The notes under the pieces were generated by a model. It ran no database searches, was not told where the DNA came from, and was given only the letters and a program-made list of their open reading frames with translations. This document shows positions 45,843 through 54,021 of a stretch of DNA of 64,000 bases, in pieces; within the stretch, counting starts at the first letter, position 1, and each line of letters opens with the position of its first letter. The position numbers were made by a program, and so were the translations under genes. Source of the stretch: Pseudoalteromonas undina (GTDB lineage Bacteria > Pseudomonadota > Gammaproteobacteria > Enterobacterales > Alteromonadaceae); contig NZ_AHCF03000003.1 of assembly GCF_000238275.3 (NCBI RefSeq), positions 1,674,001 to 1,738,000 on the forward strand, given 5' to 3'.

Positions 45843-45870
45843 AAAAAAACGACCTAAGGGCTAGATCGTT
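45843..45870 (-). terminator. Terminator of secreted unknown gene
   Basis: On the minus strand AACGATCTA and TAGGTCGTT form a 9-bp stem (one G-T) with a 5-nt loop followed by TTTTT. It lies 22 bp after the stop codon. Confidence 0.8.
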
Positions 45871-45891
45871 CTATAATTTGTATAGTAAATT

Positions 45892-46788
45892 TTATCTAGT
45901 GTATGTACAAATATATTTATCAAGATTTTTGGTTGCACAAGTGACTCTCCCTCCAGTCTGAGCCCCCTCACTAGAAGTTGAAGTAAAAGACACTCCAGCT
46001 CGTTTTGCCGCATTATAGAAATCGACAAATACATCAGCTCCACCCTTGTTAAAATCATAAGATTCAGCGTTTTTAGTATCGAAATTAGGCTTTACTTTAT
46101 TTAAATCGACGTCGGTACCACGTTCAAAATCCCAAATTAAATCCCCATTAATCACTGCATATAGAGAAAAAATTGCGGTACTTCCATCACTAAAGCTAAC
46201 TTGCACCATAATCTTGTCTACATTTAACAATCCTGAGACTTTGTCTGTTGCGTTTGCAAAATTAGTAAGGTCATTCCTGAGATTAGTATTTCCATTATAA
46301 TGTCTTGCAACTTTATTTTGAATAGAGCTTGAACCAACTAAATCCCATACGCTTCCTGCGATTTCAGACGGCACTTCATCAGCCTTAAGTGATTGTACAG
46401 ACATCATTACTTGCTTCTTAGCATCAGATAAATTGTAGAAATTATTTAAAACACTTTGTTCTACATTATGGTCTTTAACAGTGACTGAATATGTAGGTAC
46501 TTTTATACCTTTCATCTTCCCTCCACGCCCATCGGTTACAGAACCAGTTCCAGGAATGGTTCTGTAACCGCTAAACCTTTTTGAAACTTCGAACTTTTTA
46601 ATAGTTAATGCTTCTAGATTCATTACGTAAACATCGCGGGTTTTATCAAGCTGAGCATTTGACTTCGCTGAAGTTTTAAACTGCTCATAAGAAAAACAAG
46701 CTGAACACTCTGTTGTTAAAGATTGTTCATTAGCTATCGTTGAGGTAGAAAAAATAGATAGAAGAGATGCGAAAATTACCTTTTTCAT
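45892..46788 (-). CDS. Secreted protein of unknown function
   Basis: I do not recognise this 298-residue protein. It has a clean signal peptide (1-19, ending TIA-NEQ), four or more cysteines in the mature part (two in TECSACF near the N terminus, two in VTCATKNLDKYIC at the C terminus) that could form disulfides, and a mixed alpha/beta body. A 38-bp near-perfect palindrome lies in its coding sequence at 46533-46570. It is monocistronic with a terminator and is located between tRNA-Pro and a decayed gene copy. Base composition is more AT-rich than most neighbours, consistent with acquisition, but this was judged by eye only. Confidence 0.75.
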   Translation of the reverse strand: MKKVIFASLLSIFSTSTIANEQSLTTECSACFSYEQFKTSAKSNAQLDKTRDVYVMNLEALTIKKFEVSKRFSGYRTIPGTGSVTDGRGGKMKGIKVPTYSVTVKDHNVEQSVLNNFYNLSDAKKQVMMSVQSLKADEVPSEIAGSVWDLVGSSSIQNKVARHYNGNTNLRNDLTNFANATDKVSGLLNVDKIMVQVSFSDGSTAIFSLYAVINGDLIWDFERGTDVDLNKVKPNFDTKNAESYDFNKGGADVFVDFYNAAKRAGVSFTSTSSEGAQTGGRVTCATKNLDKYICTYTR

Positions 46789-47161
46789 TTATTGTCCTTA
46801 ATCTGCACTACTTTAAAGTTTAAGATAAATATATTTAAAATAAAAATCAACAAAAGGGGTACAAATACTCATTTTTAACTCACTAACTTTTTAACCCTAC
46901 ATTTAACTAAATAGACTAACATGCTCCATTTTATTGAATTAATTAGCTTTTAATTTCACACTATAGCCTACTCTCCAAAATAGAAAAATAAAGGGATTCT
47001 ATCTTAATTTCATAGCACTGTTATCACTCTTAACTATCTTCGAAACTTATATAAAATTAGCATTTTTAAAAACCACTACATTAGCTTATTGCGCCAATAA
47101 GTAACGCAATTAAAAATCGCGACAAAGCTGCTGCTGTTTGTATTAAGACTTAAAGCAAAGT
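46789..47161. other. Non-coding AT-rich stretch
   Basis: About 370 bp upstream of the secreted-protein gene. Apart from its expected promoter I see no gene or structured element. Confidence 0.5.
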
Positions 47162-47503
47162 TTATTTTGGTTGCCAGTGGTACACATAAATAGGTGTTTG
47201 TTAGAACTCTTTAAGCTTGATCACTTTAGTTGGTTTATATAAAAGCAAAGCTAAAGTGTTACTCACAATGGTGATGTTTTTAAGCACGTTTTGTTTTAAC
47301 TTTTCTTCAAGCGCTACCATAGCGCCTGGAAACAAGTAACACACTAGCGTAGACACAGTACGAAATCAGCATTTTTGAAGTCTTTGCAATAGAGAGTAAG
47401 ATTATTTAAACACTAACTATATTTAGTAAGCACTAAAGTTAACACTCCCCACCCAAAACTAAATAAATCAATGCACCTTTTTCAACCATAATGACTCGCT
47501 AAA
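47162..47503 (-). pseudogene. Decayed copy of the methyltransferase gene at 51288-51827
   Basis: This minus-strand stretch closely follows the intact methyltransferase gene 4.1 kb away over most of its 3' two thirds, including the C-terminal segment encoding TPIYVYHW. A Tyr codon has become TAA (47201-47203), about 70 bp in the middle are missing near 47446, and the 5' end with the membrane anchor is gone. It cannot encode a working enzyme. Together with the intact copy it forms a direct repeat around the three-gene signalling operon. Confidence 0.85.
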
Positions 47504-47624
47504 ATATAAGAAGAAACTATTAAAATAAGCATTTAAATAACATGATCTTCCTCTAAATTTGCTGTTCAATACTTGTTCGACTATTACTATATTATAGGAA
47601 CTACATTTACTTGCGGGATGCTTG

Positions 47625-49106
47625 ATGGACCTTAAAAAAGTAAATAAAAAATCTAATTCACCTAGTTCAAATGTAAATATGGACGAAGCCTTTTTAGCTC
47701 AACTAGTTAGTTGTTTACCCATGGGGGCAATGGTAGTCAATACCGATGCTCAGATCCTTTTTGCCAATAGTCAACTATCTGAAATACTGGGCTATGAGGA
47801 CTCAGAACTAATAGGGAAGAATATAGATAGTTTACTTCCAGCGCAATTTAAAGCGAACCATACCCACTTGATGAGTCAGTTTTTTGCTAACCCTCGAAAA
47901 CGATTAATGGGTGAAGGCCGTGAGTTATTTGCGAGTCAAAAAAATGGTAAGCAAATCCCAATCGAAATAGGTTTAAACCCGATACACGGACAACAAGAGT
48001 TAGTTTTAGCCACACTGGTTGATATATCGCAAAGGCTGCGCGCTAACAATATGTTTCAACGCTCTATTCAAGCTGCACCTCATGGTGTGTTAATAGTAGA
48101 CCAAGCGGGCATTATTCAAGCGGTTAATCAATCGTTATGTAAATCTTTTGGCTACAGTGAAATAGAATTACTCGATAAAAAAATGGAAATGCTATTACCG
48201 CATCGCTATCAAGGGCACCATTCAGCACTTCGCCATTCATTTCATCGTGAACCCAGTGTCAGAAGTATGGGAGTAGGCAGAGATTTAACCGCCTTACACA
48301 AAGACGGAAAAGAATTCCCAGTTGAAGTGGGCCTGAGTCCTTTTATAAACACCAATGACGAAGACATGGTATTTGTGTCGTTGTTAGATATAACAGAACG
48401 AAAACGAATGGAAACCGAGTTAAAAGAAAATAACACAAGTTTGAAGGAGTTTACCTATGTAGCTTCTCATGATTTACGCTCTCCATTGCGGGGTATTTCA
48501 AACTTAATTGAATGGATAAAAGAAGATTTGGGCACTACCACGCCTGAAGTCGAATATAACTTAACACGTATTGATGATCGTATTCATAAAATGGAGACGT
48601 TAATAGATAATTTATTGGCCTATGCAAGAGCAGGCAAAGCCACTCTAGATACTCAAGTAATCGATATGCATAAGTTAATTTCTAACGTTACCGAACTGTT
48701 AGATTTACCGGCTGGAATGAAGCTTCATAAAGACATTCAATTAGATACCATCGTCACTGCATGGACGCCACTTGAAACCGTGGTCCGCAATTTATTAAGT
48801 AACGCTATTAAACACCACGACAGTAAAGAGGGAACTATAGAGATTCGTTGTGTAGCAGAAAATACGCTTTGCCATATCACTGTGACTGATGATGGCCCCG
48901 GTATTCCACCAGAGGCTTACGAGCGTATTTTTAGTTTGTTTCAAACAACCTCTGATGATAAGTCGGGCTCAGGTATTGGGCTGTCTATTAGTCGGCGTTT
49001 GGCACAAGCTCATGGTGGGCGCATTTCAGTAAGCTCAAATGAACCGCAAAAAGGGTCTACATTTCATGTGTGGTGGCCTCGCTTTGCAAGGAAAGAAAAT
49101 TTATGA
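47625..49106 (+). CDS. PAS-PAS sensor histidine kinase
   Basis: This 493-residue soluble kinase has two PAS domains (about 18-135 and 140-255), each with the end motif HxDGKxxPVEVGLSP or KNGKQIPIEIGLNP followed by VDISQR/LDITERKR, a HisKA domain with phosphorylatable His282 in YVASHDLRSPLRGI, and a HATPase domain with NLLSNAIKHH, DDGPGIPPEAYERIF and GSGIGLSI. No membrane helix is present, so it senses a cytoplasmic signal or binds a cofactor in PAS. The HisKA type is that of bacteriophytochrome-like kinases. I chose the ATG at 47625. Its stop overlaps the next gene's start by 4 bp. Confidence 0.9.
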   Translation: MDLKKVNKKSNSPSSNVNMDEAFLAQLVSCLPMGAMVVNTDAQILFANSQLSEILGYEDSELIGKNIDSLLPAQFKANHTHLMSQFFANPRKRLMGEGRELFASQKNGKQIPIEIGLNPIHGQQELVLATLVDISQRLRANNMFQRSIQAAPHGVLIVDQAGIIQAVNQSLCKSFGYSEIELLDKKMEMLLPHRYQGHHSALRHSFHREPSVRSMGVGRDLTALHKDGKEFPVEVGLSPFINTNDEDMVFVSLLDITERKRMETELKENNTSLKEFTYVASHDLRSPLRGISNLIEWIKEDLGTTTPEVEYNLTRIDDRIHKMETLIDNLLAYARAGKATLDTQVIDMHKLISNVTELLDLPAGMKLHKDIQLDTIVTAWTPLETVVRNLLSNAIKHHDSKEGTIEIRCVAENTLCHITVTDDGPGIPPEAYERIFSLFQTTSDDKSGSGIGLSISRRLAQAHGGRISVSSNEPQKGSTFHVWWPRFARKENL

Positions 49107-49525
49107 TCAAAAATCTATCTATACTGCTTGTTGAGGACGACGATGTTGCCGCGGAAGCCGTTACAAGAAGCCTAAAAAAAGTGGATCCTAAAATTAAAAT
49201 AATTTGGAAACAAAACGGAAAGCTGGCACTAGATGCGTTACGAGAAAAAGCGCAACAAAAAGAAATATCAGAGCCCTACTTAGTATTGCTAGACCTGAAT
49301 ATGCCAGTGATGAATGGCTTTGAATTTTTAGAGCATATTCGTAAAGATGAAAAATTAAACGATACCGTTGTATTTATACTCACGACCTCCAATGAGGATA
49401 ACGATCGTACTCGCGCGTACCATAATAACGTAGCAGGTTACATGGTTAAACATGCAATTGGCCCGCAGTTTGCCAAATTAGCGACACTTATGGATGCTTA
49501 TATACATGCCGTTGAGCTTGAATAA
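49103..49525 (+). CDS. Single-domain response regulator (Rcp1 type)
   Basis: This 140-residue receiver domain has no output domain. The acidic pocket is EDDD near residues 11-14, the phospho-acceptor is D64 in LLDLNMPVMNGFEF, and the Thr/Lys switch residues lie in ILTTS and VKHA. The LDLNMPxMNG form with a loop between beta1 and alpha1 resembles Rcp1-type regulators that pair with phytochrome-like kinases. I chose the ATG at 49103, overlapping the kinase stop (ATGA), over the longer frame from 49070. It likely shuttles phosphate between the kinase and the downstream REC-GGDEF-EAL protein or another target. Confidence 0.9.
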   Translation: MIKNLSILLVEDDDVAAEAVTRSLKKVDPKIKIIWKQNGKLALDALREKAQQKEISEPYLVLLDLNMPVMNGFEFLEHIRKDEKLNDTVVFILTTSNEDNDRTRAYHNNVAGYMVKHAIGPQFAKLATLMDAYIHAVELE

Positions 49526-49542
49526 GCCACTTTGCAAGAGAT

Positions 49543-51270
49543 ATGGATATGATAACTTCAATAGATAATTTTGACACCTGCGACAGTATTAAACTACTCA
49601 TTGTTGATGACGATGCGGTTGATAGAGAACAAATACGCCGTATGATATCTCGCTCTAATATACAGGCTAAAATTTCAGAAGCATCTTCTATTGAAAGCTC
49701 TATGTCTTACCTTGAGCATAGGGAATTTGATTGCGTCATAGTTGATTACCGATTAGGTATCGGATCGGGGCTTACTCTGCTGGATAATATTAGAAAGTCT
49801 GTAAATAACCACTGTGCTGTGATTATGATCACGGGCTTAGGGGATGAAAAAATAGCAGCAGAAGCTATGCGCCTAGGGGCAAGCGATTATTTACTTAAAA
49901 ACCAATTAAAAAGCGATCAGTTGATACACTCTATATCTAGTTCCATTCAACGCGCAAGCTTAGAAAAAAAACTTCATAACATGGCACATTACGATAGCCT
50001 AACAGGCTTAGCAAGCCGCCCAATTTTAATTGATCAACTCCAACAAGCCATTACATCTAAGCAAAAGCTCGCCGTTGCCTATTTAGATTTAGATAATTTT
50101 AAACCCATTAATGACAAATACGGTCACGAAACCGGTGACTTCGTTTTGAAAACTATTGCCCAAAGACTAAAAAGCACATTACGCAAAGAAGATACACTCG
50201 CGCGTATTGGCGGAGATGAGTTTATCTTTTTATTAAGAGGGGCTGCGCACACGATACAAGAATATGAGACTCTGTTACAAGAGGTGCTGATTGAGGTAAA
50301 CGACCCAATAAAATTAGCAGAGTTTTCGTGCTCCGTTCAAATTTCAGTCAGCATCGGCGTTGCACTTCCCAGTGATGATGGCTTAACTTGTGATGACATT
50401 TTACGCAGAGCCGATCAAACAATGTACCAAGCAAAAAGATCAGGAACAAACCGGATTCTGTTTTTTGATCCAGAAGAAGAAAGCCTAAGGCATGCAAAAC
50501 ATGATTTATTATTGGCTGCTGAAAAAGGCATTGCTCGCAAAGAGTTTATTCTTCATTATCAACCAAAGGTCAATTTGATGGATCACCAGTTGATTGGCGT
50601 TGAAGCCTTAATACGCTGGAATCACCCTACTTTGGGTTTACTTTACCCTGGTCACTTTTCAGAGGCATTAGAGCACCCACACATTGGTATATTAATTGGT
50701 GAATGGGTACTTGCTGAGGCCTTAAAACAACATAAAATTTGGACAAGAAATCATCTTTCTATGAGTGTAAACATCTCTCCAGCTCATTTACTTAGTGAGG
50801 GCTTTGTTGAAAACCTCAGAGAGTTACTCATCAGCACTAATAATATAAAACCAAAAACCCTCGAATTGGAAATTTTAGAGAGCACTACAATTGGAAACGT
50901 TGACCAAGCAGTCGACGTTCTCAATGGCTGTAGAAATTTAGGTGTAAGTATTGCGTTAGACGACTTTGGTACAGGTTACGCCTCTTTGAGTTACTTAAAA
51001 AAATTACCTTTAGATACATTAAAAATAGATCAAAGCTTTGTTAAAAAGCTCCTATCAGACCATGAAGACAAGTCCATCGTTACGTGTATCGTGGCGCTAA
51101 GTAAAGCATTTGGGTATAACCTAGTTGCAGAGGGGATAGAGTCACAAGAGCTCGAAAAAGTACTTATAGGCATGGGTTGCTATCATGGGCAAGGTTATTA
51201 TATTGCCAAACCAATGTCTGCAGATAACATGAACTTATGGATAAAAAATATGACATCAACTAAGCACTGA
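49543..51270 (+). CDS. Response regulator with GGDEF and EAL domains
   Basis: This 575-residue protein joins a receiver domain (1-130, phospho-site D68 in VIVDYRLG), a GGDEF domain (about 145-310, intact GGDEF at 223-227) and an EAL domain (about 325-570, E354 in VEALIRW). The EAL catalytic set appears complete: VNISPAHLL, LELEILEST, ALDDFGTGYASL, LKIDQSFV and AEGIES. Both synthesis and breakdown of cyclic di-GMP are therefore possible, with phosphorylation deciding the balance. It lies 17 bp after the single-domain regulator in the same operon. The first of two close Met codons was taken as start. Confidence 0.92.
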   Translation: MDMITSIDNFDTCDSIKLLIVDDDAVDREQIRRMISRSNIQAKISEASSIESSMSYLEHREFDCVIVDYRLGIGSGLTLLDNIRKSVNNHCAVIMITGLGDEKIAAEAMRLGASDYLLKNQLKSDQLIHSISSSIQRASLEKKLHNMAHYDSLTGLASRPILIDQLQQAITSKQKLAVAYLDLDNFKPINDKYGHETGDFVLKTIAQRLKSTLRKEDTLARIGGDEFIFLLRGAAHTIQEYETLLQEVLIEVNDPIKLAEFSCSVQISVSIGVALPSDDGLTCDDILRRADQTMYQAKRSGTNRILFFDPEEESLRHAKHDLLLAAEKGIARKEFILHYQPKVNLMDHQLIGVEALIRWNHPTLGLLYPGHFSEALEHPHIGILIGEWVLAEALKQHKIWTRNHLSMSVNISPAHLLSEGFVENLRELLISTNNIKPKTLELEILESTTIGNVDQAVDVLNGCRNLGVSIALDDFGTGYASLSYLKKLPLDTLKIDQSFVKKLLSDHEDKSIVTCIVALSKAFGYNLVAEGIESQELEKVLIGMGCYHGQGYYIAKPMSADNMNLWIKNMTSTKH

Positions 51271-51287
51271 CCCTAAATAATATCCCT

Positions 51288-51827
51288 CTATTTGGGTTGC
51301 CAGTGATACACATAAATCGGTGTTTGGTAAAAATCTTTAAGCTTGATAACGTTAGTTGGTTTATATGATGGCAAAGCGAAGGTGTTACTCACAATAGTGA
51401 TGTTTTTAAACACATCATGTTTTAACTTTTCTTCAAGCGCTACCATACCATCAGGAAACAAGTAACACACCAAAGTAGACGCAGAACTGAGATCGGCATT
51501 TTTAAAGTCTTTACGATAGAGGGTAAGGTTATTTAAACCTAAACTATATTTAAAAAGCATTGAAATTAACCAAGGAAACCACGATAACTCATAGCCAATA
51601 ACCTGTTTATTAGGATGCCTTTTGGCAACCGGTATAACAAGCGTTCCCCAACCTGAACCCAAATCAATTAATGCGCCTTTTTCATCCATGCTTATTGCAG
51701 CAAGCATAGTTTGGCGCGCTTTGCTTGAGCTCATCATCGGTGAAATTCCCGTTTTTAGCGTGCTCCAAACAATAGATAAAGCGATTAGAAGAACTAAAAA
51801 GAAAAATGCGGTAGCAATAAAGTCCAT
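51288..51827 (-). CDS. SAM-dependent methyltransferase with membrane anchor
   Basis: This 179-residue protein has an N-terminal membrane helix (about 3-22) and a class I methyltransferase core with the SAM-binding motif IDLGSGWGTLVIP and a second segment VIGYELSWFPW, followed by a VSNTFALP strand. It resembles short class I methyltransferases annotated as unspecific; the substrate is unknown. Two starts are possible (GTG at 51839 or ATG at 51827); I chose the ATG. A decayed second copy lies at 47162-47503, and the two bracket the HK/RR/GGDEF-EAL operon. It converges on that operon. Confidence 0.82.
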   Translation of the reverse strand: MDFIATAFFFLVLLIALSIVWSTLKTGISPMMSSSKARQTMLAAISMDEKGALIDLGSGWGTLVIPVAKRHPNKQVIGYELSWFPWLISMLFKYSLGLNNLTLYRKDFKNADLSSASTLVCYLFPDGMVALEEKLKHDVFKNITIVSNTFALPSYKPTNVIKLKDFYQTPIYVYHWQPK

Positions 51828-51973
51828 ACTAACTAACACCTAATAACGGTTGAATATTGATGATTTCACCTGAGCTATTTCGCTTTTACATAATAAAACT
51901 AGTGAAACCATTACATAGCGTGCCATTTGTGTAAATTTATTTTATATTTAACACCTGTTTAAAATAAAACCAC

Positions 51974-52000
51974 AAAAAAAGCGCCATTTGGCGCTTTTTA
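51974..52000. terminator. Bidirectional terminator
   Basis: AAAAAGCGCCA and TGGCGCTTTTT form an 11-bp stem with a T/A-rich base on both sides. It lies just after the small hypothetical gene on the minus strand. Confidence 0.85.
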
Positions 52001-52016
52001 AATTAGTAGTAAGGTA

Positions 52017-52265
52017 CTAGTGCTTACGCCCTACGCCGTTGCGCACCATGTCTTGTCCGCTTTGGAAGATCTCTTCGGTAATTTCACGTGCTAATAAAAG
52101 TTGTTGCTTGTCATCAAACACGGCTACAAAACGGCTGCCGTCAGCATTGTTAGTTGCCATACCCACGCCTGCTACGCCGGTTAAACCTAGGCCGCCGTTT
52201 TCAACTTGCAGTAAAAAACTTTCAAGTTCAGCGAGTGTATCGATTGCAGTTAGTTTGTTTTCCAT
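52017..52265 (-). CDS. Small protein of unknown function
   Basis: I do not recognise this 82-residue soluble protein. It has an N-terminal helix (MENKLTAIDTLAELESFLLQV), a Gly/Val-rich middle (GLGLTGVAGVG), a short strand segment RFVAVFDDKQQLLLA and a charged C terminus. No cysteine, signal peptide or membrane segment is present. I chose the ATG at 52265; the longer frame to 52331 adds unrelated-looking residues without a ribosome-binding site. It is followed by a strong terminator and therefore looks like a real, separately ended transcript. Confidence 0.65.
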   Translation of the reverse strand: MENKLTAIDTLAELESFLLQVENGGLGLTGVAGVGMATNNADGSRFVAVFDDKQQLLLAREITEEIFQSGQDMVRNGVGRKH

Positions 52266-52356
52266 TAAGGTTACTCTGTGTTGCTCGCCATAGCGAGTCT
52301 GTAAATAATATGCAGTTATTTTACAGATCATAGTGGCAAACTTAAACCATCAAACA

Positions 52357-52908
52357 TTAACCTTTATGCATTCCACGAATAGGGTAATTATTATCAGGGT
52401 TTTTAATCCAAGTTATACCTCGCAATAAAGTAGACAGATCTGGTCTTACAAATGGATTATTTGAGATATCAACAACTTGTACTGTACCGTGTTCATTCAC
52501 TACATACACAGCAGGCTCAGCAAATAAATGGTCTGTTTCTTGAGCGTTGCGAGGTTGAGAAACATACAGCCCTAACGCATTCATTTGTTCAGGCTTTAAT
52601 TCAAACGCAATGGGGTAACTCACTGATAACTTCTCTTTATGTGTTAACAACTGCGCTTCGCTGTCGGCCGATACAGCAATTAAAGAAACTCCAATGTCTT
52701 GTAATGACTGTTTAATTTCTTCTAACTGATTTAGATACTGCGTACACATAGGACAATGCTGGCCACGATACACAACCACCATTTGCCAAGCAGCGTCTTG
52801 CTGGACACGCCCTAACTCTACTTCGTTACTATTTAGTACAGGGCAATTAATCTTTGGGAAACGACTCCCCGGAAGAAGTTTATTTGTATACTGTGATGCA
52901 TTAGTCAT
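52357..52908 (-). CDS. AhpC/TSA-like peroxiredoxin family protein
   Basis: This 183-residue thioredoxin-fold protein has the redox motif CPMC in VVYRGQHCPMCTQYL, a peroxiredoxin-like arrangement in which the conserved Cys sits after the beta strand VVVYRG. It lies 12 bp after the mdaB-like gene, with GAGGAA upstream of the ATG at 52908. It may reduce peroxides or organic hydroperoxides, or serve another thiol redox role; the family name is broad. Location next to a quinone reductase and a divergent HxlR regulator suggests a response to quinones or electrophiles. Confidence 0.82.
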   Translation of the reverse strand: MTNASQYTNKLLPGSRFPKINCPVLNSNEVELGRVQQDAAWQMVVVYRGQHCPMCTQYLNQLEEIKQSLQDIGVSLIAVSADSEAQLLTHKEKLSVSYPIAFELKPEQMNALGLYVSQPRNAQETDHLFAEPAVYVVNEHGTVQVVDISNNPFVRPDLSTLLRGITWIKNPDNNYPIRGMHKG

Positions 52909-52919
52909 TGTGTTTCCTC

Positions 52920-53501
52920 TCAAAAGTGTGTACTTATATGTGCTTTAAAGCGCGCTAAGTCAGTATCTATATCGGCGTTTTTCATAACATCAAAACAAGC
53001 AATGGTAGGCATTGCTGTCATACCAAAAAACTTAAAGTTCATATGCATTGGGAACATTAAGTCGTCAACACTTTTACCATTAAAAAATTCTTCTGAATTG
53101 TTAAATGACTCCTCTGGTGCGTTAAATGTGAGTGACATCATATATTTAGTATCTTTAAGTGTGCCACCTGTGCCATAACCGCTTTTTGGGTCGTCCTGGT
53201 GACGACCATCGCCATTACACATGGCGCCACCCATACCGGCTGTATACACCTCGTCCATATATCTTTTAAACGAAAATGGCACGCCCATCCAGTTAATAGG
53301 TGATTGCAGTAAGACAACGTCAGCCCATTGATGAAGTGCTAATTGTGCCTCTACATCAATACTATCTGTCATAGTTACGGTTTTAACTTCATAGCCTTTT
53401 TCTATCAGTATCGATGATGCTACATCAACTAGGGTGGCATTTAATTTGCCCTCTGAAAAAGAATAATATTGGTGTGCATTTATAATGAGTACCTTGCTCA
53501 T
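52920..53501 (-). CDS. mdaB: NAD(P)H:quinone oxidoreductase MdaB
   Basis: MdaB is an FAD-containing quinone reductase that carries out two-electron reduction and avoids semiquinone stress. The 193-residue protein has the same length as E. coli MdaB and shares [49 protein letters not shown], and [25 protein letters not shown], which align well with the family. I chose the ATG at 53501, which has GGAGAG five bases upstream. It is divergent from an HxlR regulator and followed directly by the peroxiredoxin-like gene. Confidence 0.92.
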   Translation of the reverse strand: MSKVLIINAHQYYSFSEGKLNATLVDVASSILIEKGYEVKTVTMTDSIDVEAQLALHQWADVVLLQSPINWMGVPFSFKRYMDEVYTAGMGGAMCNGDGRHQDDPKSGYGTGGTLKDTKYMMSLTFNAPEESFNNSEEFFNGKSVDDLMFPMHMNFKFFGMTAMPTIACFDVMKNADIDTDLARFKAHISTHF

Positions 53502-53528
53502 GTGATCTCTCCAAAAATAGTACAAAAA

Positions 53529-53557
53529 TTGGTCTTCACTTTAATGTGGTATATAAT
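53529..53557 (+). promoter_or_regulatory. Promoter of hxlR-type regulator
   Basis: TTGGTC, 17 bp and a perfect TATAAT are placed about 65 bp before the TTG start of the regulator. A further AGTATACT palindrome lies at 53582-53589. Confidence 0.55.
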
Positions 53558-53622
53558 AGTTACCTGAAGAATAGATTCAATTAGTATACTTTTAGTAACC
53601 ACCCTATTTTAGAGGTTAAATT

Positions 53623-53982
53623 TTGGAAAGCTCTATAGAAACAGATAGTAAGGGAAGAAAAAAAGTTTTAAATGCCTGCTTAGAACCTTGTGCTATTGAA
53701 AAAGGAATGCGCTTAATTGGCGGGAAGTGGACAAGTTCTATTATTTATCACTTAAAAGATGAACCTGTTCGCTTTAATGATCTAACTCGAATGCTAGGTG
53801 GAGCGAGCAAAAAAATGATAGATCAACGTTTAAAAGAGTTAGAGGCCAATAAGATGGTTTTAAGGACGGTGATCAGCACTAGACCTATTGCTGTCACCTA
53901 CGAGCTCACTGAGTTTGGGCGCTCTGCACTAGGAATTCTTCACGATCTTAGGGTTTGGTCTGAGTCTAATATTTTAGACTAA
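53623..53982 (+). CDS. HxlR-family winged-helix regulator
   Basis: HxlR-family proteins are dimeric winged-helix regulators, some of which sense quinones or diamide by cysteine modification. This 119-residue protein has the family N terminus ACLEPCAIEKGMRLIGGKWTSSIIYHL, the helix-turn-helix with RFNDLTRMLGGASKKMIDQRLKELEAN and the wing RPIAVTYELTEFG. The Cys pair in CLEPCAIEK matches the sensing-cysteine region of YodB-like members. The start is a TTG with AGAGG upstream. It probably controls the divergent mdaB and peroxiredoxin genes. Confidence 0.88.
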   Translation: MESSIETDSKGRKKVLNACLEPCAIEKGMRLIGGKWTSSIIYHLKDEPVRFNDLTRMLGGASKKMIDQRLKELEANKMVLRTVISTRPIAVTYELTEFGRSALGILHDLRVWSESNILD

Positions 53983-53991
53983 TTACAAAAT

Positions 53992-54016
53992 AAAAACCCC
54001 GCAAATGCGGGGTTTT
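53992..54016. terminator. Bidirectional terminator
   Basis: AAAACCCCGCA and TGCGGGGTTTT form a perfect 11-bp stem with a 2-nt loop between convergent genes. Confidence 0.92.
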
Positions 54017-54021
54017 AAGTA

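Noticed and set aside
53582..53589. AGTATACT palindrome as the HxlR operator
   Set aside because: An 8-bp palindrome in AT-rich DNA is too short and no second matching site was found, so it was not listed as an operator.
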